Shown: positions 7,308 through 13,929, numbered from the stretch's first letter. The stretch is DNA of 14,895 nt from Actinomycetes bacterium (GCA_023436925.1 JAEZHJ010000141.1:1-14895); one strand, 5' to 3'. The notes: generated by a model not told the origin, from the sequence alone. Made by a program: numbers and translations.

Positions 7308-8440
7308 GAGCCCGCCCCCGGAGCCGACTTCAGGTAGTCCAGCCGGGCGGAGTAGGCCGCCAGCAACTCGTTGACCACCGGCAGGACGGTCGGGCCGGCC
7401 TGGAACTGGGTGCGGAGCAGGGTGGCGATCCCGGTCAGCGTGGCGTCCTCGGCCCAGCCCAGGGCGCGGGCCTTGGCTTCGAGGGCGCCGAGCAGGTCCT
7501 CGGCGCGGCCCACCTCGGCCAGCGCCGCGGCGAGGTCGCGGTGGGCGGCCTCCAGGGCTGCCCCGTACTCGCCCAGCCGGGCCAGGTAGGGCTGGAGGGC
7601 CGCCCGGGTGTTCGGGATCGGCCCGAGTGCCGCCAGCGCGGGGACGGCGGTGGCCGGCAGCGGCCAGACGCGGGCCGCGACCTGGGCGGCGACCTGCTGG
7701 ACCGCCTGTTCGCGGGCTGTCAGCGCGGTGACCGTCTCGCGGGCGCGGGTGACCAGGTCACGGGCCTCCCGGCGCTGCGCGGCATTGACGATCAGGTCGC
7801 GCTCGTAGCGGGCTGCGTCGATCTCGAGCGGGCCGAGCAGGCCGCCGATGTCGCCGCCGCGCTGCCGCTTGGCGTACAGGTCGTCGGTGCGTTCGGCCAG
7901 CGAGCCGAGCCTGGCCTGGGCGGCCGGTTGCTGGGCGGGCGGTTCCAGTCCGATCTGGTCCCGGATCCGCTCCAGTTGGGCGCGCAGGTTGCGCAGCCGG
8001 ATGAGCTGCTGCTCCGCGTTGGGGTCGGTGTTCAGGCGGGTGCGAAGCTGCGCCACCAGGGCGTCGCACAGCCGTCCGGCCTCCGGCAGCGAGACCGCCA
8101 GCGAACGGAGCTGGTCGACGGGGGACGCCTGGGTGTCCAACCGGCCCCAGATCAGTCCGGAGAGCCGTTCCAGCTCGACCTGGCCGACCCGGCCCGAGTC
8201 CCAGGTGCGCAGGATGAGGTCCTGACGGGTCTTGACCGCCTGCCACAGCGCGAGGGCGAGGGTGATGTCGCCGGTCAGTTCGGCCTGCCGTCCGGTGGAC
8301 TGGATCTGGGCATCCAGGGAGTCCAGCTCCTGGCGCCGCTGGCCGAGCCAGGCGTCCAGCTTGCCGAGGTAGTCGAGCAGGTCGGCCGGCCGCGCGGCCA
8401 CCCCGAGCTGGCCCGGGGCCGGGGGAGAGACGGTGGTCAT
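7304..8440 (-). CDS. Helical cytosolic protein of unknown function
   Basis: I do not recognise a family. The 378-aa product is almost wholly alpha-helical in character, with heptad-like stretches at about 20-55, 125-165, 205-258 and 285-325. It is rich in Ala, Leu, Arg, Gln and Glu and has a single Cys (C125). There is no signal peptide, lipobox or membrane segment, so it should be cytosolic. The ATG at 8440 overlaps the stop of the membrane-protein gene as ATGA and has a strong AAGGAG (8451-8446) five bases upstream; its stop overlaps the kinase start as GTGA. It sits between a GlnX-like membrane protein and a PknG-like kinase, where mycobacteria carry glnH, but it is clearly not a solute-binding protein. 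An adaptor carrying the signal from membrane protein to kinase is a reasonable guess, without direct evidence. Confidence 0.9.
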   Translation of the reverse strand: MTTVSPPAPGQLGVAARPADLLDYLGKLDAWLGQRRQELDSLDAQIQSTGRQAELTGDITLALALWQAVKTRQDLILRTWDSGRVGQVELERLSGLIWGRLDTQASPVDQLRSLAVSLPEAGRLCDALVAQLRTRLNTDPNAEQQLIRLRNLRAQLERIRDQIGLEPPAQQPAAQARLGSLAERTDDLYAKRQRGGDIGGLLGPLEIDAARYERDLIVNAAQRREARDLVTRARETVTALTAREQAVQQVAAQVAARVWPLPATAVPALAALGPIPNTRAALQPYLARLGEYGAALEAAHRDLAAALAEVGRAEDLLGALEAKARALGWAEDATLTGIATLLRTQFQAGPTVLPVVNELLAAYSARLDYLKSAPGAGS

Positions 8441-9738
8441 CGGTACTCCTTCAGCCGCTGGCCGATTCCCCAGGCGCCCGCCGCGGCGCTGATCAGGGCG
8501 CAGAAGAGCGCCAGCGCGGCGAACCCGACGGTCTGGGCGCCCTGGCTCCGGACGGCCTCGCGCAGCCCGTCCAGCGCCTCCTGGACGCACACCTCGGAGG
8601 CGTCCAGGAACCTGTCGGCGACGGTGGCCGGATCGTTGGCGCCGGACTTCTGCAGCAGCTCGTCGGCCTTGTCCCAGTTGCGGTCGGCGGCGGCCGCGGC
8701 GACCTGCTCGTTGGCCCGGCGCAGCCCGGTCAGCGCCGTGCCGGCGGGTTCGGCGCCGGAATCCTCGAGCAACCGCCCGGCCTCATCCAGCGCGGTCGTG
8801 TAGTCGGTGGCGTCCTGGCTGCTCCAGGAGCGGGTCGCCACGCCGTTGGCCAGCAGGGCGAAGGCGCCCACACCGTTTCGCTGGGCGGTGGTGCGGGCCT
8901 GGACGTCGCCGAACAGGGCGGCGGCGGAGCCGGCGGTGCCGCTGTTGTGGCCCGCCACCACACTGCCGGACGAGATGGCCAGCACGAGGGTGGCGGCGGC
9001 AGCGATCGCCAGCCCCGGGTTGACCACCCGGCGGCTGACCCGGGCGGTGTACCAGGAGATCCCGAGGATCACCGCGACGGTGAGCCAGCCGAGCACCGGC
9101 AGCAGCCACATCCACCACGCCACCCCGGAGGTGGAGACGGCACTGTGGGTGCGTTGCAGCTCCTGGACGGCGGGCAGCAGGTCCTCGCGCAGCACATCGT
9201 GGGCCGCGGCCAGGGCGGTCCGGCCCTGCGCTGAGCCGCGCTGCAGTTCCGCGCGCTCCAGCGCCTCGGTGTAGCGCAACAGGTGGTGGCTGATGGTGGC
9301 CAGCGCCGCCTCGTCGCCGGTCGGCTGGGCGGCGGCCTCGACCACCTGGGTAGCGGCTTCGTCGAGGGCGGCCTGCGCCTGCTCGGCCTGCGCGGCGTTT
9401 CCCGACAGGCTGGCCCGGGAGGCGGCGGCGTGCGCGGTGAGCAGCCTGGTCTCCAGGGTCGCCGTCCGGACGTACTGGGCGCCGTGCACCTCGGCCTGGG
9501 CCTCGCGCTGGTCGAGCTGGACGGCGACCGCCACCGATCCGACGCCCAGCACGAGCGCGAGCCCAAGGTGGACCAGCCGCGCCAGCCTGAGCCGGCGGGG
9601 AGTGGTCGCGGTCGAGCGCCGGGGCAGCAGGTCGGCGGCCCGGTCCCGACCGGACCGGCGCGCCACGTCGGCCGAACCCGCCGTCGCTGCGGCGCTCGTC
9701 CGGGACGGGGCGGGCGCCGGGGGCCGCTGGCCGGTCAT
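8437..9738 (-). CDS. Four-helix membrane protein, GlnX-like, probable sensor
   Basis: This 433-aa protein has a basic N-terminal tail of about 52 residues, then four hydrophobic segments at roughly 53-75, 205-228, 241-262 and 403-425. With the N terminus inside, residues 76-204 and 263-402 form two extracytoplasmic helical domains of similar size, and only a short loop (229-240, TARVSRRVV) and the two ends face the cytosol. The layout resembles bacterial four-helix-bundle sensor domains duplicated once. Mycobacterial GlnX, encoded with pknG, is also described as a four-span membrane protein linking an external solute-binding protein to PknG. Identity to GlnX is inferred from topology and neighbours, not from recognisable sequence. 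Both ends overlap neighbouring genes (ATGA at 9735-9738 and 8437-8440). It has no kinase, HAMP or cyclase domain, so a signal must pass to a partner, perhaps the helical protein or the kinase. Confidence 0.88.
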   Translation of the reverse strand: MTGQRPPAPAPSRTSAAATAGSADVARRSGRDRAADLLPRRSTATTPRRLRLARLVHLGLALVLGVGSVAVAVQLDQREAQAEVHGAQYVRTATLETRLLTAHAAASRASLSGNAAQAEQAQAALDEAATQVVEAAAQPTGDEAALATISHHLLRYTEALERAELQRGSAQGRTALAAAHDVLREDLLPAVQELQRTHSAVSTSGVAWWMWLLPVLGWLTVAVILGISWYTARVSRRVVNPGLAIAAAATLVLAISSGSVVAGHNSGTAGSAAALFGDVQARTTAQRNGVGAFALLANGVATRSWSSQDATDYTTALDEAGRLLEDSGAEPAGTALTGLRRANEQVAAAAADRNWDKADELLQKSGANDPATVADRFLDASEVCVQEALDGLREAVRSQGAQTVGFAALALFCALISAAAGAWGIGQRLKEYR

Positions 9739-11366
9739 GGCTCGGGGGTCTCGGGGACCGGGGTCGGCCCGGTGCCGTCCTCGTCCGTACCGGCGGCGGC
9801 CGGCACCGGCTCCCAGTCGACCGGCGGAGCCGGGTCGGGGGCCAGGTCCTCGGGCAGCAGGGTGCGCAGGTCCTCCAGGCTGGGCTCATCCACGTCGCGC
9901 AGCCGCCAGGCGTGGCGGCCGATCGCCGCCTCGAACAGGTTGCGCGCCCAGCGTCCGTTACCGAAGGTCTCATCACGCGACTCGCGGGCCAGCTGGTTGC
10001 GGAACTCGTCCGCGCAGCCGTCGCCCAGGTCGTAATCGGCCCGGGTCGCCATCTGCGCGAAGATCCGGGCCAGCTCCTCGTCGGTGTAGTCGGCGAACTC
10101 GATGGTGGTGCGGAACCGGCTGGCCAGGCCCGGGTTGTTGGCGATGAACTCGGTCATCGGGCCGGTGTAGCCGGCCACGATCACGACCAGGTCGTCGCGC
10201 TTGTCCTCCATCTCCTTGACGAGGGTGTTGATCGCCTCCTCGCCGTACTGGTCGCCGTTGAGGGAGTAGGCCTCGTCGATGAACAGCACACCGCCGGTGG
10301 CGTTGGCCACGACTTCGGCGGTCTTGATCGCGGTCTGGCCGAGGTAGCCCGCGACCAGCTCGGAGCGGTCGACCTCGACCAGCTGGCCCTTCGACAGCAG
10401 CCCGATCGCCTTGTAGATGCCGGCCACCATGCGGGCGACGGTCGTCTTGCCGGTGCCCGGGTTGCCGGTGAAGACCAGGTGCCGGGTGATCGTGGGGGAG
10501 CGCAGTCCGGCCTTCGCCCGCAGCGCGTCGACCCGAAGGATCGCGGTCTGCCGGTGGATCTCCGACTTCACCCCGGTCAGGCCGACCAGCTCGTCCAGCT
10601 CGGCCAGCCACTCCTCGACGGTCTTCTCCGGCTCGGGCGGGGACTCCGGCGAGACGGTCGGCTCCGCCGGCTCCTGGCTCGCGGTCGGGGCTTGCACCTG
10701 CGGGGTGCCGGGGGCGCCCGCGACGGAGTCCGCAGCGGGGGGTGGCACCGGTGAGCCCGGGGTCGGGAAGGCGGGGGCGTGCGAGCCGGGCAGGCCGGGG
10801 ATGGCGCCCGGGGTCAGCGGATCCGTCCGGTTGAGGTCGAGCAGGCGCTGCTGGGAGTCGCCGAGCCGGGACAGCACGTCGGCCAGGATGGTCGGCGCCT
10901 GCCGGGTGAAGTCGCGCTGGGCCTGGTCGGTCGCCGGTTCGGGGCCGGCCGCCGGCAGGTTCGGCACGGGACGGTGGGCGCCGGCGAGCTGGGCGGCACC
11001 GGCGAGCTGGGCGGCGCCCATCGCCGATGGTCCCGGTTCACCGAGCAGCGCGGCGGCGGTGCACACCTCGACCAGCGCCTGCTGGTAGGCGCGGCCGTGC
11101 CTGCCGCCGGTCGCCCCGGCCAGCGACGCGGTGGGCGCGGGGGAGCCGCGGTAGCGCCGGCCCCGGGAGGCGGCGTCATAGAACGGCGCAGCCGCCGGGG
11201 GCAGCCCGAAGGCCTGGCACCAGGCGACGTACGCGCCGCGGTTCGACTCCGAGATCGCGGCGGCAAGCACGCGCGCATCGTCGGCCGCTGCGCCCGGGTC
11301 GATTCCGGCCTTGCGGGCGGCGGCGTCCAGGGCGTCCAGCGCCGAACGCAGGTCGGGGGTCCTCAC
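9735..11366 (-). CDS. AAA+ ATPase of the CbbX/SpoVK type
   Basis: This 543-aa protein has an Ala-rich helical N-terminal region (1-180), a Pro-rich linker (about 183-248) and a C-terminal AAA+ domain (about 250-510). Visible motifs are Walker A GNPGTGKTT (301-309), Walker B LFIDEAY (361-367), sensor 1 region VVIVAGY (394-400), arginine finger SRFRTTIEF (416-424) and sensor 2 GNGRWARN (469-476). The EAYSL and NPGLASRF segments are typical of the CbbX/SpoVK/EccA subgroup, which remodels protein complexes as hexamers. The N-terminal region differs from the TPR region of ESX EccA, and there are no ESX genes here. The tail (511-543) is Pro/Asp/Thr-rich and disordered. The GTG at 11366 overlaps the preceding stop as GTGA, with GGGG six bases upstream. 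Likely work: ATP-driven remodelling of TelA, the VWA protein or a membrane target; this is inferred from the operon. Confidence 0.93.
   Translation of the reverse strand: MRTPDLRSALDALDAAARKAGIDPGAAADDARVLAAAISESNRGAYVAWCQAFGLPPAAAPFYDAASRGRRYRGSPAPTASLAGATGGRHGRAYQQALVEVCTAAALLGEPGPSAMGAAQLAGAAQLAGAHRPVPNLPAAGPEPATDQAQRDFTRQAPTILADVLSRLGDSQQRLLDLNRTDPLTPGAIPGLPGSHAPAFPTPGSPVPPPAADSVAGAPGTPQVQAPTASQEPAEPTVSPESPPEPEKTVEEWLAELDELVGLTGVKSEIHRQTAILRVDALRAKAGLRSPTITRHLVFTGNPGTGKTTVARMVAGIYKAIGLLSKGQLVEVDRSELVAGYLGQTAIKTAEVVANATGGVLFIDEAYSLNGDQYGEEAINTLVKEMEDKRDDLVVIVAGYTGPMTEFIANNPGLASRFRTTIEFADYTDEELARIFAQMATRADYDLGDGCADEFRNQLARESRDETFGNGRWARNLFEAAIGRHAWRLRDVDEPSLEDLRTLLPEDLAPDPAPPVDWEPVPAAAGTDEDGTGPTPVPETPEP
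10981..11016. repeat. 18-base tandem duplication in the AAA+ gene
   Basis: Two adjacent 18-base units (10981-10998 and 10999-11016, beginning CCGGCGAGCTGGGCGG) differ at one base. In frame they encode AAQLAG twice (about 119-130) in the variable N-terminal region of the AAA+ protein. This looks like a recent slippage event that adds six residues without shifting the frame. Confidence 0.85.
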
Positions 11367-11920
11367 GGGTGCCCCAGGTCGAGCGGGTTGGACGAGGCCT
11401 GCTGTTGGGCCGCCGGTGATGCCGGCGGCGGCACGGCCGGCCCGTGGCCGAACTTCTCCTGCAGGAACCGGCCGTGGCTGATCAGGGCCTCGGCGTCGGT
11501 GCGGTTCGCGGCGTCGTAGATCTTGTCCATCGTGCCGGCCAGCAGGTCGAGCTGGTCGATCAGAAGCATCAGTGAGGTCTTTCCGGCTTCCACGGGACGC
11601 GAGTCGGCCCAGTCCCGCGGCAGCCGCAGGTAGGCACCGATCGCTTCAGGCAGGTAATCGGTGGCGGTCGCCACCACCGAGTACGAGTCGTAGCTGCCCA
11701 GGCCGAGCAGGCCCAGCCGTGGCAGGGTGCGGCGCACCGTGGCGGTCACCCGCAGCGCCCGGGAGCGCACGACTCCCGGGATCGCGGGGTCGGCGACCAG
11801 GCCTTCGACCCGCTCCAGGGCAGCCGCGATGTCGTCCCCGGTGGGTGCGGTCGCGACTTCCGGAACCGGCGCGGTGGCCGGTTCCGGTTCACGGCCGCGC
11901 AGCCAGTCCCAGAAGCCCAT
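11363..11920 (-). CDS. 185-aa protein of unknown function, TelA partner
   Basis: I do not recognise a defined domain. The protein starts MGFWDWLRGR, a short amphipathic segment with three aromatics followed by basic residues that could touch the membrane. A Pro/Ala-rich spacer follows, then a compact helical core (about 30-160) with SYDSYSVVATATDYLPEAI and YLRLPRDW, and a Pro/Gln/Ser-rich tail. There is no transmembrane helix. The ATG at 11920 lies ten bases after the telA stop, with GAGGG only two bases upstream of it, so it probably depends on coupling; its stop overlaps the AAA+ start as GTGA. telA genes of other bacteria are often followed by xpaC-type genes for small helical proteins, and this may be a distant functional counterpart, but I cannot show sequence similarity. 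Confidence 0.88.
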   Translation of the reverse strand: MGFWDWLRGREPEPATAPVPEVATAPTGDDIAAALERVEGLVADPAIPGVVRSRALRVTATVRRTLPRLGLLGLGSYDSYSVVATATDYLPEAIGAYLRLPRDWADSRPVEAGKTSLMLLIDQLDLLAGTMDKIYDAANRTDAEALISHGRFLQEKFGHGPAVPPPASPAAQQQASSNPLDLGHP

Positions 11921-11930
11921 GTCCCTCAGT

Positions 11931-13169
11931 TCAGCGATCGATGGTGATGCTCGGCAGCTGCTGGGCGCGGCTGTCCTGCGCCGCGACCCGGTCCAGGTAC
12001 TCGCGACTCTTGACCACCTCGGCCTCGAGGGTGCCGATCGTGGCGGCCATGGTGTCGAGCGCCTTCAGCTTGAACTCGTCGATCGAGTCCATGGTGGCGT
12101 AGATGTTGGCGAAGGCAGCCTGCAGCTGCTCCAGCCCGATCGTGGAGGAGGCGGCTTGCTCCTGGATCTGGGCCGAGTTCTCCTTCAGCATCTCCGAGGT
12201 GCGCTGGATCATCCCCGAGGTGGTGGTGTTCAGCGCGGTGATCTGGTCGAGCACCAGCTTCTGGTTGCCGAGCGCCTGGGCGACGATCACCGCCGTCCGC
12301 AGCGCCGAGACCGTCGTGGTGGAGGCCCGGTCGACGCCCTTGATCAGCTCGATGTTGTTCTTGATGATGATGTCGATCGCCAGGTAGCTCTGGATCGACA
12401 CCGCGAGCTGGGTGAGCAGGTCCTGGTGCTTCTGCCGGACGTAGAACAGCACGTCCTGGTTGAGCGCCTTGGCCTTCTCCGGGTCGGACAGCTCAAGCTC
12501 GGCGATCTGGGCCGACAGCTTCGCGTCCAGCCGCTCGGCGATGTAGACGTACTGGTTGAGCCGGCCCATCACGTTCCACAGGTTCTGCTTCTCCATGTTG
12601 AGCGCGACGTTGTCCTTGGTCAGCTCGTCCTGGCCGCTGCGCAGCGCGTGCAGGATGCCGTTGAGGTGGTCCTGCGAACTCTGGTACTTGCGGAAGTAGT
12701 CGTTGACTTGGTCGGCGAAGGGCAGCCGCTTGAACCACTTCTTGCCGCCACCCTGGGCCTGCGCCGGGTCGAGGGCCTCGACCGTCTTGCGGAGCTCGAG
12801 CAGGGTCTGGCTCACCTTCGACCCCTCGGCCAAGCCGCCGTCGCGGACCGCGCGGACGGGGGTCTGCAGCAGCCGGTTCGAGGTCTCGGCGGCCTTGCGG
12901 ATGTCGGCGTCGCCCATCGAGCGGACGGCGTCGGCCTGCGCGGAGAAGGACGGGGAGTTCGCCTCGGCGGTGTTGAGGGCCCCGATGAACTCCTCGACCT
13001 TGGCGTCCAGCACCGGGACCTGGGCGGCTTCCACCTGGGGTGCCATCGCGGGAGCCTGGGTCTCGGCGACCTGCGGCGGAGGCTCGGGCGCGCTCAGCGA
13101 GAGCACGTTCGGAGGGGCGAGCGGTGCGGCCTGGGCCGCGCCGCCGGAAGGCTGGGCAGGAGTCGTCAT
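11931..13169 (-). CDS. telA: TelA family protein (toxic anion resistance family)
   Basis: This 412-aa protein belongs to the TelA family, named after the tellurite-resistance gene telA of plasmid RK2; the molecular role of chromosomal members is unknown. After a Pro/Ala-rich N terminus (1-55), the helical core runs from about 75 to 400. It contains the family's characteristic central region: FYVRQKHQDLLTQLAVSIQ (242-260), then AIDIIIKNNIELIKGVDRA (264-282) and the long helix TVSALRTAVIVAQAL (286-300). No membrane segment or enzyme motif is seen. The ATG at 13169 is chosen because AGAGG (13180-13176) lies six bases before it; an in-frame GTG at 13172 is less well placed. It is the first gene of the nine-gene operon, about 35 bases after a putative -10 element. 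The setting with kinase, phosphatase and FHA protein suggests that it is a regulated effector of envelope stress rather than a dedicated tellurite gene. Confidence 0.93.
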   Translation of the reverse strand: MTTPAQPSGGAAQAAPLAPPNVLSLSAPEPPPQVAETQAPAMAPQVEAAQVPVLDAKVEEFIGALNTAEANSPSFSAQADAVRSMGDADIRKAAETSNRLLQTPVRAVRDGGLAEGSKVSQTLLELRKTVEALDPAQAQGGGKKWFKRLPFADQVNDYFRKYQSSQDHLNGILHALRSGQDELTKDNVALNMEKQNLWNVMGRLNQYVYIAERLDAKLSAQIAELELSDPEKAKALNQDVLFYVRQKHQDLLTQLAVSIQSYLAIDIIIKNNIELIKGVDRASTTTVSALRTAVIVAQALGNQKLVLDQITALNTTTSGMIQRTSEMLKENSAQIQEQAASSTIGLEQLQAAFANIYATMDSIDEFKLKALDTMAATIGTLEAEVVKSREYLDRVAAQDSRAQQLPSITIDR

Positions 13170-13203
13170 CACAGGCCTCTCAACATCGGGTGCAACGTCG
13201 TCC

Positions 13204-13209
13204 AATCTA
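13204..13209 (-). promoter_or_regulatory. Putative -10 element of the nine-gene operon
   Basis: TAGATT on the minus strand lies 34 bases upstream of the telA ATG, in the TANNNT form, within the 10-base sequence GCTAGATTGG also found before the DUF3107 gene. A TTGACG (13216-13211) lies just upstream but is far too close to act as the -35 for it, and no TANNNT is found at the correct spacing from that TTGACG. Confidence 0.45.
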
Positions 13210-13250
13210 GCGTCAAGCACCACCCCGATGGCCTGCTGAACGCCCCTGTT

Positions 13251-13287
13251 CTCAGGGTCCGGGGGACTCTCCGGGGGTAACCCTGAG
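13251..13287. terminator. Inverted repeat at the end of the small hypothetical gene
   Basis: CTCAGGGT (13251-13258) is perfectly inverted as ACCCTGAG (13280-13287). The 21-base loop contains most of two direct copies of TCCGGGGG (13258-13265 and 13270-13277). On the minus strand the second arm contains the stop codon of the 86-aa gene. It may be a T-tract-less terminator separating that gene from telA, but the long loop makes this uncertain. Confidence 0.35.
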
Positions 13288-13512
13288 AGCGGTCGGTGCA
13301 GGGGTCAGGAGAACGCCGCCCGGCAGGGCCGCCCTGGAGCTGTCGGGGATCGTGATGCCCGGCCCGGGGTCGAGGCCGATCACGATCAGGTCGGCGCGGA
13401 GGTCGTCGTCCACCACCACTTGGGGGCGGTGGCTGGTGGTCGGCGCGCCGTCGCGCCCACCCCGGCCGTCGACCTCAGCGTGGATCCGGACATCAGGGCG
13501 TCCTGCGGACAT
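13252..13512 (-). CDS. Small hypothetical protein, 86 aa
   Basis: No family is recognised. The reading frame begins MSAGRPDVRIHAEVDG and has a convincing centre, VVVDDDLRADLIVIGL (32-47), followed by a Pro/Gly-rich end. Most codons in the first two-thirds end in G or C, as in real genes of this genome, and the composition is protein-like rather than Arg- or Ser-dominated like the shadow frames nearby. The same frame stays open far upstream, but only as antisense to the cold-shock and helicase genes; the ATG at 13512 is the sensible start. The only ribosome-binding-like sequence (AGGTGGGG, 13528-13521) lies eight bases upstream, inside the second arm of a perfect hairpin. No signal peptide or membrane helix is seen. 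It could be a real small gene downstream of the cold-shock gene, or a gene remnant. Confidence 0.5.
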   Translation of the reverse strand: MSAGRPDVRIHAEVDGRGGRDGAPTTSHRPQVVVDDDLRADLIVIGLDPGPGITIPDSSRAALPGGVLLTPAPTALRVTPGESPGP

Positions 13513-13516
13513 GACG

Positions 13517-13546
13517 CGGGCCCCACCTGCTGGCAGGTGGGGCCCG
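13517..13546 (-). terminator. Strong hairpin after the cold-shock gene
   Basis: Fourteen bases (13517-13530) are perfectly inverted at 13533-13546 with only TG between them, giving in practice a 13-bp, very GC-rich stem with a 4-base loop. It lies 18 bases after the cold-shock stop codon, the usual place for a terminator. No T-tract follows on the minus strand, as is common for actinobacterial hairpin terminators. Its second arm ends four bases before the ATG of the small hypothetical gene and contains that gene's only ribosome-binding-like sequence, so it could also block translation. Confidence 0.75.
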
Positions 13547-13564
13547 GGGGTATCGGTGGTGCGG

Positions 13565-13768
13565 TCAGACGACGCGCACGTTGGCGGCCTGCGGGCCCTT
13601 GTTGCCCGGCGTGATGTCGAACTCCACCGTCTGGCCCTCGTCGAGCGAGCGGAAGCCGGTCGCGTCGATCGCGGTGTGGTGGACGAAGACCTCCTGGGCC
13701 TCACCGGGAATGGCGATGAAGCCGTAACCCTTCTCGGCACTGAACCACTTGACGGTCCCCTGCGCCAT
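13565..13768 (-). CDS. Cold-shock protein (CspA family)
   Basis: This 67-aa protein is a complete single cold-shock domain: an RNA/ssDNA-binding beta-barrel that acts as an RNA chaperone. It starts MAQGTVKWFSAEKGYGFI, with RNP1-type KGYGFI (13-18) and RNP2-type VFVHH (27-31). The usual DEGQTVEFD (43-51) and KGPQAANV (57-64) segments follow. Length is normal. The ATG at 13768 is preceded by a strong purine stretch GAGGAGAGG three bases upstream. It has a hairpin in its leader (13794-13812) and a strong hairpin after its stop. Transcription is away from the divergent AdnA-like gene. The gene is monocistronic unless the hairpin is read through into the 86-aa gene. Paralogues are common in actinobacteria, so a particular csp letter cannot be assigned. 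Confidence 0.97.
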   Translation of the reverse strand: MAQGTVKWFSAEKGYGFIAIPGEAQEVFVHHTAIDATGFRSLDEGQTVEFDITPGNKGPQAANVRVV

Positions 13769-13793
13769 GTACCTCTCCTCACTTCTTTGTGAC

Positions 13794-13812
13794 ACGCCTT
13801 CTCCCAAGGCGT
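13794..13812. other. Inverted repeat in the cold-shock leader
   Basis: ACGCCTT (13794-13800) is perfectly inverted as AAGGCGT (13806-13812) around a 5-base loop, about 25 bases upstream of the cold-shock ATG. In the mRNA it would form a small hairpin just before the ribosome binding site. Cold-shock leaders often fold in a temperature-dependent way, which makes this worth testing; the stem itself is the only evidence. Confidence 0.4.
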
Positions 13813-13833
13813 TCTGCCGGCCCGGGGCGGGCA

Positions 13834-13860
13834 CGCCCGGACAGCCTTCCCGACCGGGCG
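13834..13860. other. Inverted repeat between the cold-shock and helicase genes
   Basis: CGCCCGG (13834-13840) is perfectly inverted as CCGGGCG (13854-13860) around 13 bases. Slightly further right is the 11-base palindrome GCAACTGTTGC (13874-13884). Both lie in the 204-base divergent intergenic region, which must contain the promoters of both genes, so either could be a regulator site. In DNA this GC-rich, chance is a serious alternative. No clear -10 for the cold-shock gene was found. Confidence 0.25.
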
Positions 13861-13929
13861 TGGTCGGCAGGGGGCAACTGTTGCACGTCTGGCCGACGGC
13901 GGTCTAGGAGTGTTGCGGCATTGTCCGCG

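Noticed and set aside
1804..13169. Interpretation as a type VI or ESX secretion locus because of kinase, PP2C, FHA and an EccA-like ATPase
   Set aside because: There are no structural secretion genes (no sheath, ClpV, EccB/C/D/E or WXG100 proteins) in the window.
1804..13169. Interpretation as an anti-phage defence island
   Set aside because: Apart from signalling domains also used in defence systems, there is no nuclease, toxin or mobile element within the operon, and the flanks look like conserved chromosome.
13204..13216. TTGACG next to TAGATT as a -35/-10 pair upstream of telA
   Set aside because: The two hexamers are one base apart; no -10-like hexamer lies 16-18 bases after TTGACG.
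11727..13280. Plus-strand open frame of 517 codons opposite telA
   Set aside because: It is antisense to a clear TelA-family protein and its composition is dominated by Leu, Val, Gly, Asp and Arg, with no recognisable domain.
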